Source: Choricystis sp. odSpoLacu1
Taxonomy: Eukaryota > Chlorophyta > Trebouxiophyceae
Direction of reading: 5' to 3'
DNA: 64,000 nt
Assembly: GCA_958009055.1 (NCBI GenBank)
Contig: OY253650.1
Coordinates: 1,364,001 to 1,428,000, forward strand
The notes beneath the pieces are model-generated. The model saw only the letters and a program-made list of their open reading frames with translations, was not told the DNA's origin and did not search any database. Position 1 is the stretch's first letter, and the number at the start of each line of letters is the position of its first letter. Positions 45,682-56,764 of this stretch are shown piece by piece. Made by a program: the position numbers and the translations under genes.

Positions 45682-46250
45682 AGAGGGTCGACACACCCCC
45701 TGTTTTAGTCGCAACGTCCTTACCCCCCCCCCCCCCCCCCCCCAACATACTTGCTGAACCCCCCCGACACACTCGCCCACCTTTGCTCGCGTGCGGGGGG
45801 AGGGTGTGTCGACCCCCCCCCCCCCCCCGGCCCCTCTCTCTTTCTATTGCCGGCACGAAACGATACACCATGAAAAAAGCACACACCCTCGATTTGATTG
45901 AATAAAACACCGCGACTTTTTCACGTACGTTGCCAGGTTTGCGTTTGCAAACATCAGGCATCCGACATTTTTTTTGCCTCATCGTCCCCCCCGCTGTGGC
46001 CACACGGTGGCTTGGAAAGGCGTTGGGGAAAGGGGCGTCTGTGTTTTTGCCTGTTGTCCCACCCTTGGTCGAGAATGGGACGGACAAAGCTGCCCCCGCG
46101 GAGCTGCACACGCGTGTAAGCAGCGAAGGCGCAGAGAAAAAAAAAATGAGGGCAACGACGCCGACAGACGAAAAACAAAACAAAAAAACATCACAAAACT
46201 TTTGTGTGGGCCTCTTTGTTGTCCGTACCCTCCCTCTCCCCCCGCGTACA
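45682..46250. other. Intergenic region with long C-runs
   Basis: 569 bp between two plus-strand genes, with C homopolymers of about 20 (45723-45743) and 16 (45813-45828). AT-rich stretches near 45870-45910 may belong to the 3' UTR. No gene recognised. Confidence 0.5.
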
Positions 46251-48889
46251 ATGGCCCCCTCTCGCTCTCTCTGGTTGGTAGTTGCTGCTGTGGCGTGCGT
46301 GGCGGTGAGTATGTGGGCGGTGAGGCGAGTAAGTGGGTCGGGACTCGGGGGCCCTCCGCATGTGCTAAGTCCGCATGCGCGCGACGCGCGCTTGCGGTGG
46401 GCGACGCACGGCCACATACCACGCCGCCACGTCCAACGCTCCTTCTCGAGCGCACACAGTGCTGCCTGCGTTGGACTGGCTTGGCTTTGGGCTAGGGTTG
46501 GGGCCGGCACACTGGCTGTGGCTTGTGCCGCCAATGAGTGGGATGGTGGTGCGATGGCGCTCCACACGGGCCTGTCGAGGGACCTTGCCGAAGCGAAACG
46601 CCAGGGGTCGCGGAGCCAGTCTGTTTCTCTAAGGTGGAGAGAGAGAGGGTGTGGAGAGAGAGGGGGCGCGCCGACCTTGAGAAGTTCGTCGCGCGCTCGT
46701 CGCTCTCTCAACCGACCCTGTCTCTCTCTCCCGCCGAACCCTCCAACCCAGGCCGCCATCGCCGCCACCGCCCCCGACGACAATCCCGACCACAAGGCGG
46801 CCATTTCGGCCGCCAAGTACGCGGCCGCCAGCGGCCACAGCCTCCCCGACACCGACGACTTTATCGTGCATGCTCAGTCGGTGTCGCGTGCCCGCATCAC
46901 TCCCGCCTCCCCTTTTGTCAAGACGGCGGGCACCCGGTTCCAGGTGGGGGACGTCAACACCGTTTTTGCGGGCACCAACGCGTTCTACCTGCTGCTGGAC
47001 TCGACGTTCGACGCTGACGTCTACAAATTTTTCGAAACCGTTGCCGCCAAGGGCGCCACCCTGGTCCGCTTCTTTGCCTTCACCAATGGCTATGGCGCGG
47101 GGTCGGTGCCCATGCGCACCCCGCTGCAGCCCCGGGTGGGCGTGTTTGATGAGAGCCAGTGGAAGCGGATGGATTTGATTCTGGCGACCGCGGCCAAGAA
47201 TGGGATTCGGTAAGAGAGTTGGTGTGGGGGAGGTTGGGAGAGATGGGAGGGGACAGAACTTGTCTTTCTTGTGTGTGTGCGTCGTGCAGACGGCGGTTTG
47301 GAGGAGGAGAAGGAGGTGGGGAAAGCGGCGGGTTGCCGACCACTCACCCCCCTCCCCTCCCCACCCCCTCCCAGCCTCATCACTCCTCTGGCCAACTTTG
47401 AGCCTGAACTGGGCGGCATCGACTGGTATGTGCGTGAAGTGCTGGGTGACGGCAAAGCAAAGGAGCTGTTTTATACCGACTCCTCCGTCAAGCAGGCCTA
47501 CAAAAACTATGTGGCCACCTTTTTGAACCGCAAAAACACGATCACGGGGGTGGTGTACAAGGAAGACCCCGTGATTATGTCGGTGGAGGTGAGTGGATGA
47601 GTGTGCGGGGTGGTGGTGGGGGTGCGCGAGCGGGGTGCTGACCCCCCGAAAAACTCCCTCTCAACCCACTCCCCTTTCCCCCCCACACACACTATCACAG
47701 CTGATGAATGAGCCCCACACCTCCAACCGGTGGGAGCAGGACCAGGGCAAGCCCCCCGGCAAGATCGTCAAGGACTGGGTGTGGGAGATGGCGGCCTTCG
47801 TCAAGTCGCTCGACCGCAACCACCTGGTTTCCACGGGGGAGGAGGGCTACCGGTCGGACGGGGACACGCCGCCGCCTCACCTGAACTGGATCAATGACGG
47901 CTGGAAAGGTGGGTTGGAGGGGGAGGGGGAGGGTTAAGTTGGGAGTGGCGTTTTTTTCTTTCTCGTCTGACCCGCACCCACCCCCTTCAACCCTAGGCGT
48001 CGACTTTGTTAGCAACGTCGCCTGCCCCAACATCGATTTTGCCACTGTGCACGTCTACCCCGACAACTGGATGGTGGAGGCGTGGGAAGAGTCGGGCGGC
48101 AAGAAGTGGATTGAGGACAATGTGATGGTGAGTGAGAGAGGGTTGGGAGACGCACACCGCTGCCGCCGCCTCTCTCGCTCATGTTCTCACTTTCCACTTC
48201 CCCTCCAACCTCCCCCTCAGGCCGACCGGGCGCGCCTCGCGTTTTCGTACAACAAGCCCATCATCATGGAGGAGGTGCGCTTGTGGTTGAGAGTGAAGGG
48301 AGAGAGTGGGAGTGTCAAGGGTTGTTGCGCGTGTCAACTCACACGTCTTCCCGCCCCCCCCCCCCCCCCCCCCCCTCCTTCTCCGCAGTACGGCATGTGG
48401 CAAGGGTACGGCCTGTCCCGCAACCAGATGATGGACCAGCTTCAGAACGCGGCCAACAGCCTGGGCTTTGGCGCGACGCTGGTGTGGGCGGTGTACGCGT
48501 GGCCCGTGGCGGCCAATCCCAAGCAATACAACTTTATGTTTGGCGAGGACGGCTCCGTCGCATTGGAAAAACAGTGGGCGGCCGCCAACGGGGGCTCCAT
48601 CTCGGGCGCCCCCGGCGTGTCGGCCGCGCTGGCGGCGCCGGCAGCGACCGCGACCGCCACATCCGCCAAGTGCACCGACACCGTGCCCCCTGGCGGCTAC
48701 ACGTGCGCCCAGCAGAAAGGGTTCAACAAGTGTGGCGCCGACTGGATGGTGTCGGGCGGCTTTTGCAGCCGCACTTGTGGGCGGTGCCAGCCGGCCAAGC
48801 GGGCGGATGGCTCTGAAATTTTGGAGGATGGCGACGGTGGCGACTCCGTGTCGGTGCAGAGCGCGATGTCGGCGCCGGCGAGTGGGTGA
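46251..48889 (+). CDS. Secreted GH5 endo-beta-1,4-mannanase with six-Cys C-terminal module
   Basis: Exons 46251-46304, 46752-47209, 47375-47588, 47701-47908, 47997-48127, 48221-48274, 48389-48889 (539 aa). Signal peptide MAPSRSLWLVVAAVACVA is its own exon. Mannanase-type GH5 features: FAGTNAFYLLL, NGIRLITPLANFEPELGGIDWYV (in parts), the acid/base Glu in LMNEPH, VDFVSNVACPNIDFATVHVYPDNW, and the nucleophile Glu in KPIIMEEYGMW, whose exon junction falls just after MEE. A linker of Ala/Thr leads to a module with six Cys, CTDTVPPGGYTC, FNKCGADWM, GGFCSRTCGRC, resembling small Cys-rich modules on algal and fungal secreted carbohydrate enzymes; binding to polysaccharide is inferred. Likely degrades or remodels mannan outside the cell. 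Intron 1 (447 nt) is unusually long for the window. Confidence 0.92.
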
Positions 48890-49307
48890 GAGTGGATGTT
48901 GTGTTTTCTTGTGGCGATTTGCCTGTCGGGGAAAAACTGTCCATTACATATTGGGCTGGCTGTGTTCCGGCCGAGCGAACAAGACACGGCGGCGGGGGCG
49001 TGTAAAACGAAGAACACAGGGTGGCCCTGCTTGTTTCTATGTGGCGGGAGAGGGTTTTGGGGGAGGGGAAAATGGAGATGGTGACGACACTGGGACCCCA
49101 AATCCCCACCCGCCATTTATCCACGACGCCGACTGCTGTGCGACGGTCTGGTGCACCGGTCCGTCGCCAGGAGGTGGGGCGGGACACCCTCTCATCACCC
49201 CCTGCGATTGGGGGGGGCAAGAGGGGTGCAGACGAGGGGGATGAGAGGAGTGTTAGGCTCAGGCTTAGGGGGTCAAGGTTTAGGTTTAGGGTCCGGGTCC
49301 GGGTCCG
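48890..49307. other. Intergenic region ending in degenerate telomere-like repeats
   Basis: Follows the mannanase; the first 350 bp hold nothing recognisable. From about 49253 the sequence becomes a string of G-rich hexamer/heptamer-like units (TTAGGC, CTTAGGG, TTTAGG, TTTAGGG, then three TCCGGG units) that ends exactly at the left edge of the 6-kb tandem array. Confidence 0.6.
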
Positions 49308-49310
49308 GGT
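49253..49310 (+). repeat. Degenerate telomere-like repeat at array boundary
   Basis: Units resembling TTAGGG, TTTAGGG and GGGTCC in tandem. TTTAGGG/TTAGGG are the common plant/algal and animal-type telomere repeats; here they are short and mutated, so this is an interstitial block. Confidence 0.7.
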
Positions 49311-49386
49311 GGTGGGTGGTTGGTGTGGGGCGGAGAGTCGGGAGACGAGCCTCCTCTCACCACTCTCCCAAACTCAATCCCTCCAG

Positions 49387-50057
49387 ACCCGCCCGTGCTC
49401 ATGCAAGCCGTCACCGCCAACACGCTCTACGAAATCGTTGTTACCACGTTTGGCGGCCTGGCACGCTACCGCGTGGGCGACGTCGTGCGCGTCATGGGCA
49501 CCGCGCGCGTGGACGCGGTCGCGCTGGCGGCGGGCGACGCCGCCCTCGCGTCCGACCTGGCAGACTTTGATGGCGCCCCCATCATCGAGTTTGTCGGACG
49601 CGCCGGCTCCCAACTCAACCTGGTGTGGGAAAAATACGACGAAGGCGCGCTCGTGGGCGCGCTGTCTGGCCGCGCCACCGCGCCACCACCCTGGTCCGAG
49701 TTTGCTCTGCGTGAGGAGCCTGCGCCCCCAGGCGGTGGGCTGCCTCACTACATCGTGTATGTGGAGCCTCCTTCGGGCGGCTCGCTCAACCCAACCACCA
49801 CAGCCACCGCGGTCGAGGCCGCCTTGCGCGCCGGCAACGACGTGTACGCGCTGCTGGTTGCGCGCGGCCAGATCGCCCCCAGTGTGACCGCCCTGCTGCG
49901 GTGTGGCGCGTTTGGCGCGCTAAGGGACGCGGCTGTCGCGCGAGGCACGAGTGTAGCGCAGTACAAGGCGCCGATCGTGCTGGAAGGCAGCGCCGACGGT
50001 CTGCGCGCCAGTGTGCTGGAGGAGTGGGTGGTGGAGCGGGCGAGGGCGGGGGTGTGA
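49387..50057 (+). pseudogene. GH3 acyl-amido synthetase, 3'-exon fragment (GH3-A)
   Basis: Identical to the last exon of the two full GH3 copies downstream (acceptor AG at 49385-49386, DPPVLMQAVTANTLYEIV through the TGA). The other three exons are absent because the array boundary lies 79 nt upstream in the preceding intron, next to telomere-like sequence. It retains the GGLARYRVGDVVRVMG motif but lacks the ATP-binding motifs, so alone it cannot encode an enzyme. Confidence 0.88.
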
Positions 50058-50220
50058 GGGGTGTGTGCCGACGTGTTTGTTTTGTGGCCCCGCACGCGCC
50101 ACGGCGCGCTCTGCGCTGGTCCCAGCACAAGCACGGCCACGCGTCGTGGGTGGGTGGGCGGGGAAAGAAGGTTTTTGTGAGAGAAGAAGCCTCTGTCAAC
50201 GACACACCTCGCCTACCTGC

Positions 50221-50297
50221 CTTAGGGTTTGGGTTAGGGTAGGGGTAGGGTTAGGGTCAGGGTCAGGGTCATTGTCAGGGTCAGGGTCAGAGTCAGG
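50221..50297 (+). repeat. Degenerate telomere-like block in unit 1
   Basis: GGGTTT, GGGTTA, GGGTAG, GGGTTA followed by several GGGTCA units; lies in the 3' flank of GH3-A. The same block recurs in the other copies at about 56202-56278 and 62185-62261. Confidence 0.8.
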
Positions 50298-50783
50298 TGG
50301 TGGGAGTGTGTGGCAGGCGGCGGGCGTCGCTTTCACACTGAACGGGTTCAGGGTGGAGTTCAGTGTGGGATTGTTTTCGACGGGAGGGTTTTTCGAAAAA
50401 CATGGTCGAGCCTTTTGTTGGGTTGAAGAGATTTTTGCTTTTTTCAAGTGGCGATGTGTGAATGGTGGTGATGATAGATTGCCTTTCTTTGTGCGTAGGG
50501 GCGGGTGGGAGGATTAAGAGAACGAGAAGAGGGGGAGACCAAAGTAGGCTGTTCAGATGCTGTCGACTGCCACTTGCCAACCATACTCACTTGTGATCAT
50601 TCATTCACTCTTTCCCCCGCTCACTCCCCGCAGAGGCCAATCGTCGGGGCAGCTTTGCCCTGGAGAAGGGTGGTTGGGCGGGGGAACAGAGGAGTGAAAT
50701 CGTCGGCTGCCCACTCTCTCCTCGCTCGCCGTTTTTTTTTTTTTTTTTTTTCCTCGCCCCCACCTGTCGTGGCGCCGACCGAG

Positions 50784-51499
50784 TGATTTGCACCTGCTAC
50801 TTTGCGTTTGTGCGGGACCCGGTGCCGCGGCTGCTGTCGGGGTACAATGAAGGTGCGTGAGTGGGGGTGTGTGGTTGTGAGTGTGAAGAGAGGGGAGCCT
50901 AGCACAACGCTCTCCACCGACCCCCCCCCCCCCTTTCCCTCCCTCCTCCTCCATCAGTCGAATACCGCATGGCGGGCGGCGACCCCGCCGACGGCGACCG
51001 CTACACGGGAGCCCTGGCCGCCACCGAGGCCGCGCACGGCCCCCTGAGCCACCCCCGCTTTGACCTCGCGTCCCCCGACCGCGTGCGCGCCTTCTTCCTG
51101 GACTATGTGGACGGCCGCCTGCTGGCCAACGAGGAAGCATCCCACCTGTTCCCCCAGATCGCGTTTGTCGCGCGCGCCGTGCCCCGCCTCGACTACATCG
51201 GCCGCGTGGAGCGCCTGGCCTCCTCCGACTGGCGGGGGTGGCAGCGCGCGTGCGGTGCGCGTGTCCAGCGTGGATGGAGGCGGCGGATGCTGGCTCCCTA
51301 TGACGCAGGCTTGCACCACCACCCGTCCAGCAGCGATCCTCTCGGCATGTACAGTGCTGCCCGCGCGCTGGCGGCTGCGGACGCCAACTTTGCGCGCGCC
51401 CTGTGCCACTTAGCCGCCATCGACCTGGCCTGCTGGCGGCTGCCAGTGCCGGCCGAGTGTGAGGAGGTGGTGGAGGAGGAGGGGCAGGCGGGGTGGTGA
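50784..51499 (+). CDS. Sulfotransferase-like protein, recognisable 3' exons (copy A)
   Basis: Golgi-type carbohydrate sulfotransferases (Sulfotransfer_2-like) move sulfate from PAPS to a glycan or alcohol. Two exons are supported, 50784-50852 and 50958-51499. Exon 1 encodes ICTCYFAFVRDPVPRLLSGYNE, with the 3'-phosphate-binding motif FVRDPxxRLLSxYN. Exon 2 has HLFPQIAFVARAVPRLDYIGRVERL (in parts), matching the H-x2-PQ...DYIGRxE block, and ends LAAIDLACWRLPVPAECE, like the family's C-terminal Tyr/Phe-rich stretch. The 5'-phosphosulfate-binding motif and start codon were not found: upstream sequence to 50058 holds a 20-T run before the acceptor and possible exon pieces near 50617 that I cannot connect. 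Either 5' exons are divergent or the gene is incomplete. Confidence 0.7.
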
Positions 51500-51914
51500 A
51501 GAGGGGTGAGGGGGGGTAGCAAACAAAAGCGGGCCAGTGTCTCGTGGCCCACGCCTTTTTGGCCCCCCCACACCCTGCCACTGGGCTCCATTGTTTGGTG
51601 GCGTTTTTTGAGGATCGCGGGGAAGATGATTGATGATCGAAGTATGTCCAACATCACACGAAAAAAAAAAACATAAAAAAAAACATGCACTCTTGCGTCA
51701 AAACACACGCCGCGCCCCCCAGTTATTTTCTTTTTTGATTGATTTTAGTAAGTAACGGGGAGGGGTGGCACAGAGCCTGTAAGCTCGCCAAAGGTAAAAC
51801 GCGGGCGAGGAAAGGTTGGGGTGGGGTGGCGTTTGGTCGGGGAACCTACGAGAGAGAGATGCAGCGCCAGCTTTTTCTCTTGCATTCGCGTCTACTCCGA
51901 ACGAAAAAAACACA

Positions 51915-53570
51915 ATGCCGTCGGTGGACAAACCCTCGGCCGACGCTGAAGACGCCCCCCCTCCCCCCGGCCTCAAAAAGTGGGCGTCGGCCGCCGCGCC
52001 CGCGAGCCCTGCACGGCGCGCGCCATGCGTCGCCCCCAAGTGGCACGACACGGCTCAGCGGCGCGGCTTCAGGCGGCGCCCCGACGTGTGGTCGGTCAAG
52101 GCAAGAGAGAGAGAGAGAAGTGGGAGAGGGAGGGGACACCGTTCAACCTCCAAACCGGCGCCCCCTCTTTGACCGTCCCCTTTTTTGACGTCCATCCACA
52201 GACCCGTCAGCTCGAGTGGGCCGACACCTATTCACGTTGGCGTTATGTGTCGGGCTATCTGTTTGCGCTGGGACCACCACATCATCTGCTGCGGCGCATT
52301 TGGGTTCCTCTGGCGCTGAACAGTTTTGTTTTTGGCCTCGTCGCTGCCGACCACATCACGGAGAGCGTGTCGACTGCACACGGGCGCACCATCAACCTGT
52401 TTCCCAAGCTGTCGCCCAGCGTGGTGGCCAACCTGACGCCCATCTTTCAGCTGAGCTTGTTGGCTGTTAGGTGAGAGACTGGGTGAGGGGAGGTGTGTGT
52501 GTGTGGATGTGGGTTGATTTTTGTTTCGTCTTCCAAGCACACTCCTTACCCCACCCCCCACACACCTCGACCAGTCTCATGCTCACGCAGCGCGTGGGCC
52601 GCGTGTACGACCGCTGGCTGGAGGTGAGAGTCTGCGCGTGTGTGTGAGAGAGAGATGAAAGGGAGAACGCTGTGTGCGCCGTAACCGACGCTCCACACTC
52701 ACACACCCCTCCTTCCTTCCCCTGAAACACCCACCCACCCACCCCGTACACCCAACAGTCTCGCAAGAACCTGGCCATCGCCTCCACCTGGGTCGTCATG
52801 GCGGCCCAGCGTGCTGTCGAGTGGGGCGACATGCGCCGCGCCGACGCGATCGCGCGCTGGAGTGTGGCCTGGTTTTGGCTGTTGATTGGGTGGCTAGGCG
52901 ATGAGCCCCAGCCGGCACCCGTGCTGGACCAGCTGCTGTCGCGTGGCGAGCTGGGCGAGCTGGCCAAAGCGCGCAAACCGCGCGCACTGGCGTTTCGCCA
53001 GGTGTGCAGACTGTTGGGGGGGAGCGGGGCGGGCGACTTCATGGTGGACAAACTGGGCGAGTTGACGGCGCTGCTGGAGGCGACCAAGCGGCAAGGCATT
53101 CCGAGTGGTGGTGAGTGAGTGTTCGGCGCGGGTGGTGGTGGTGTTTTCTTTCTGCCGTCCTGTCATCCCACCCCCTCTTCTCTCCCCTCTCCTCCCCAGT
53201 CGCCAACCTGTCCACCGGCTTCGTCCTCTTCTTCACGGGGCTCTACCCCCTCACCGCCCTGCCCCCCGCCTCCCCCGCCCTCCACGACGTCGACCTGGAC
53301 AGCGTGCTGTTCACCCTGGCGCTGGAATACTTTTTGTACGTCATCATTTGTGTGCTGTTTTTGGGGGCTGACGAGATGGCGAATTCAATGGAGGACTGCT
53401 TCCTGCACCTGCCCCTGCGCGAGATCGCGGTCGGCGCCACGCGCGACGTGCAGGAAGCGCTGGACGCGTTGGTGGCGTTGCCCGCGGTGGACGGCATCGG
53501 CCAGCCTGTTGAGTTGGTGGCGGGCAGCGCGGCTGTGTGGGAGGCGGTGATGGCGGCTGCGGGACGATGA
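51915..53570 (+). CDS. Bestrophin-family anion channel (copy A)
   Basis: Five exons, 51915-52100, 52202-52470, 52575-52623, 52759-53110, 53200-53570 (408 aa, phases consistent). Family features: RWRYVSGYLFALGPPH and a hydrophobic IWVPLALNSFVFGLVA segment; pore-region block LSLLAV-SLMLTQRVGRVYDRWLE-SRKNLA, equivalent to LSLLLVFRTNxSYDRWWEGRKLW; then a last membrane pair (VLFTLALEYFLYVIICVLFLGAD) leading to EMANSMEDCFLHLPLREIA, the E-x-EDPF-x-D-x-LPL-like gate/calcium clasp region. Green-algal bestrophins act as bicarbonate or chloride channels, often in thylakoid or plasma membrane; which applies here is unknown. Intron 1 appears to use a GC donor (AAG/GCAAGA). The N-terminal 60 residues are Ala/Arg/Pro-rich and may target an organelle. 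Confidence 0.8.
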
Positions 53571-53755
53571 TGGTGGGGTTGTGTGTGTGCATGTAATTGT
53601 TTAAGCGGAGAGCTGGGTAGAAAGCGATGGAGGGCTGGGTGCGTCGAGAGGAGCGGAGGTTGATGACACACCCACCCATTGAGCCCGTGTTTTTGGCTGG
53701 GCGTGGGCGCACACAACCGTGCCTCCTCCGTCCACACCCACACACCCACACCACC

Positions 53756-56038
53756 ATGACGCCACCCTCCTCCTCCCCCGCGGTCGCTGCCCAGCGCCGC
53801 GTGCTCGAGGCCATCCTGGCCACGGGCTGCGCGTCCCCTGCGTTGGCAGCAGCTGCTGAGAAGGGAGGGGACCCGTTTGACGCGTTGAAAAGCCTTCCTG
53901 TGGTCGGCTACACCGACTCTTACGCGGCCGCCGCGCGCGGCTGCGTGGATGCGTTGCGTGATGGTGATGTGAGCGCGGCCCGCGCTCACCTGTCTCACCT
54001 GTTGGCGACCGTCGCCACGTCCACCACAGACGCCAGCCACGTGCTGGCCTTCTTCATGACGAGCGGCACCAGTGGCAACGCAGCCAAACTGTTTCCGTTG
54101 ACGGTGGCGGCTCAAAACGCGCGTTCGTCATACTACCGTGTGATGGCCGCTCGGTCGAAAGCCACCCTGGCAGGCGTTGACGGAGCCCGGCTGGCGCTGG
54201 CCACGCCGGGCGTGCCGCAAGAGTTGCCGTGTTTGGTGGAGGGGGAGGAGGGGGTGGAGGTGGGCGGCGAGGTGAGAAAGTGTTTGTGTGTGGGGTGTGA
54301 GTCGGAGGATCGACAACGCCACCCCCCCCCCCCCGCCCCCCCCCCCCCCCCCTCCTCCCGTCCCACAAGGTCGCCACCCACCACCTCACCGCTCCGACCT
54401 CTCCTCCCGCCGACACGCCCTGGGCGCGGAGCGCGCGCGCGCCCGCCCCGCGCGCCACCCTGGTCGGCCCCGCCACCGCCGTCCTGCTGGGGCCGGTGCT
54501 GCAGCGTGTGGCGGCGGACGCGGCAGCAGGTGGTGCCGCCCCCCCCCTCGATGCCGACATCATGGGGGCCGCCACCCTGGCCTACCCGGTGCGCGTGCTG
54601 ACCGCGTTTGACGCCCCTGTGGCGGCCAAGCACTACATGATGTGGTTTTGTGCGCTGGCGAGGGGCGGGGGGCGGGTGACGCAGGTGAGAAGAGTGGAGA
54701 GTGGACGAGAGAAAGGAGAGGAGACACACACGCCCTCGACCCCTCAACACCACCCCCTCTCCCCGCCCTGCCAAGCTCACCGACTTCTTCGGCGGCTCCA
54801 TCCTGTCCGCCGTCTCCGTGCTGCGCGACCATGGCGCCTCCATGGCGGCCGACCTGCGGGCGGGCGCGCTGGCTTCCGCCTTCCCGGGCGCCCCGTTTGG
54901 CGGGGCGCTGGACGACAGCGTGCGTGATGCCGTCAACGCTTATGTTGGGGGGGCGCAACCCGCGGCCGCTGCCGCACTGGAGGCCGCCCTGGCGTCTGAC
55001 GCTCCCCTGCTGGGGACGCTGTTTCCACGCCTCTCTTTCATTTCTGCCATCTTCACGGGCGCGATGCGCAAGTACGCCCCCCGCGTGGCAGCCCTCGTCC
55101 CCCCCACCGCCACCCTGGCCACCGATTTTTATGGCGGGTCGGAAGGCTGCTATGGTTTGGCGGCGGCGCTGCTGCGGCCGGGGACGATGGCGGGAGATGA
55201 CTCTTCGTTTGTACTCGCACCTGGCGTGGATGTCGTGTTTGAGTTTTTGGAGGTGGGGAAGGAGCAAGGTGAGTGAGGTGTGTGGTGTGGTGGTGGGTGG
55301 TTGGTGTGGGGCGGAGAGTCGGGAGACGAGCCTCCTCTCACCACTCTCCCAAACTCAATCCCTCCAGACCCGCCCGTGCTCATGCAAGCCGTCACCGCCA
55401 ACACGCTCTACGAAATCGTTGTTACCACGTTTGGCGGCCTGGCACGCTACCGCGTGGGCGACGTCGTGCGCGTCATGGGCACCGCGCGCGTGGACGCGGT
55501 CGCGCTGGCGGCGGGCGACGCCGCCCTCGCGTCCGACCTGGCAGACTTTGATGGCGCCCCCATCATCGAGTTTGTCGGACGCGCCGGCTCCCAACTCAAC
55601 CTGGTGTGGGAAAAATACGACGAAGGCGCGCTCGTGGGCGCGCTGTCTGGCCGCGCCACCGCGCCACCACCCTGGTCCGAGTTTGCTCTGCGTGAGGAGC
55701 CTGCGCCCCCAGGCGGTGGGCTGCCTCACTACATCGTGTATGTGGAGCCTCCTTCGGGCGGCTCGCTCAACCCAACCACCACAGCCACCGCGGTCGAGGC
55801 CGCCTTGCGCGCCGGCAACGACGTGTACGCGCTGCTGGTTGCGCGCGGCCAGATCGCCCCCAGTGTGACCGCCCTGCTGCGGTGTGGCGCGTTTGGCGCG
55901 CTAAGGGACGCGGCTGTCGCGCGAGGCACGAGTGTAGCGCAGTACAAGGCGCCGATCGTGCTGGAAGGCAGCGCCGACGGTCTGCGCGCCAGTGTGCTGG
56001 AGGAGTGGGTGGTGGAGCGGGCGAGGGCGGGGGTGTGA
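53756..56038 (+). CDS. GH3-family acyl-acid-amido synthetase (GH3-B, intact)
   Basis: GH3 enzymes adenylate small acids (jasmonate, auxin, benzoates) and join them to amino acids. Exons 53756-54271, 54370-54684, 54776-55268, 55368-56038 (664 aa). ATP-binding motif 1 FFMTSGTSGNAAKLFPLT at about residue 100; motif 2 ATDFYGGSEGCYGLAA at about residue 394; motif 3 GGLARYRVGDVVRVMG at about residue 470, matching SSGTSxGxxK, YxSSExxxG and YRxGDxxxV. The gene spans the junction of tandem units 1 and 2, so it is made of the 5' part of one unit and the 3' exon of the next. Exon 2 has nine C in its run and stays in frame. The substrate cannot be predicted. Plant cytosolic GH3s control hormone pools; a role here is inference. 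Confidence 0.88.
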
Positions 56039-56764
56039 GGGGTGTGTGCCGACGTGTTTGTTTTGTGGCCCCGCACGCGCCACGGCGCGCTCTGCGCTGG
56101 TCCCAGCACAAGCACGGCCACGCGTCGTGGGTGGGTGGGCGGGGAAAGAAGGTTTTTGTGAGAGAAGAAGCCTCTGTCAACGACACACCTCGCCTACCTG
56201 CCTTAGGGTTTGGGTTAGGGTAGGGGTAGGGTTAGGGTCAGGGTCAGGGTCATTGTCAGGGTCAGGGTCAGAGTCAGGTGGTGGGAGTGTGTGGCAGGCG
56301 GCGGGCGTCGCTTTCACACTGAACGGGTTCAGGGTGGAGTTCAGTGTGGGATTGTTTTCGACGGGAGGGTTTTTCGAAAAACATGGTCGAGCCTTTTGTT
56401 GGGTTGAAGAGATTTTTGCTTTTTTCAAGTGGCGATGTGTGAATGGTGGTGATGATAGATTGCCTTTCTTTGTGCGTAGGGGCGGGTGGGAGGATTAAGA
56501 GAACGAGAAGAGGGGGAGACCAAAGTAGGCTGTTCAGATGCTGTCGACTGCCACTTGCCAACCATACTCACTTGTGATCATTCATTCACTCTTTCCCCCG
56601 CTCACTCCCCGCAGAGGCCAATCGTCGGGGCAGCTTTGCCCTGGAGAAGGGTGGTTGGGCGGGGGAACAGAGGAGTGAAATCGTCGGCTGCCCACTCTCT
56701 CCTCGCTCGCCGTTTTTTTTTTTTTTTTTTTTCCTCGCCCCCACCTGTCGTGGCGCCGACCGAG

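Larger units (their letters stand above)
49308..55288 (+). repeat. 6-kb tandem unit, copy 1
   Basis: Runs from mid-intron of a GH3 gene through its last exon, a 3' flank with telomere-like block (50221-50297), a sulfotransferase-like gene, a bestrophin gene and the first three exons of the next GH3 gene. It is followed head-to-tail by copy 2 at a 5,981-5,983 bp period. By eye the copies differ only in two C-run lengths: one in an intron of the sulfotransferase (about 50921-50933, 13 versus 14 C) and one in GH3 exon 2 (9 versus 10 C). Spaces 50058-50783 and 51500-51914 hold no other gene. Confidence 0.93.

Noticed and set aside
49253..50297. True chromosome end
   Set aside because: The telomere-like tracts are short, degenerate and followed by many kilobases of genes on both sides, so they are interstitial.
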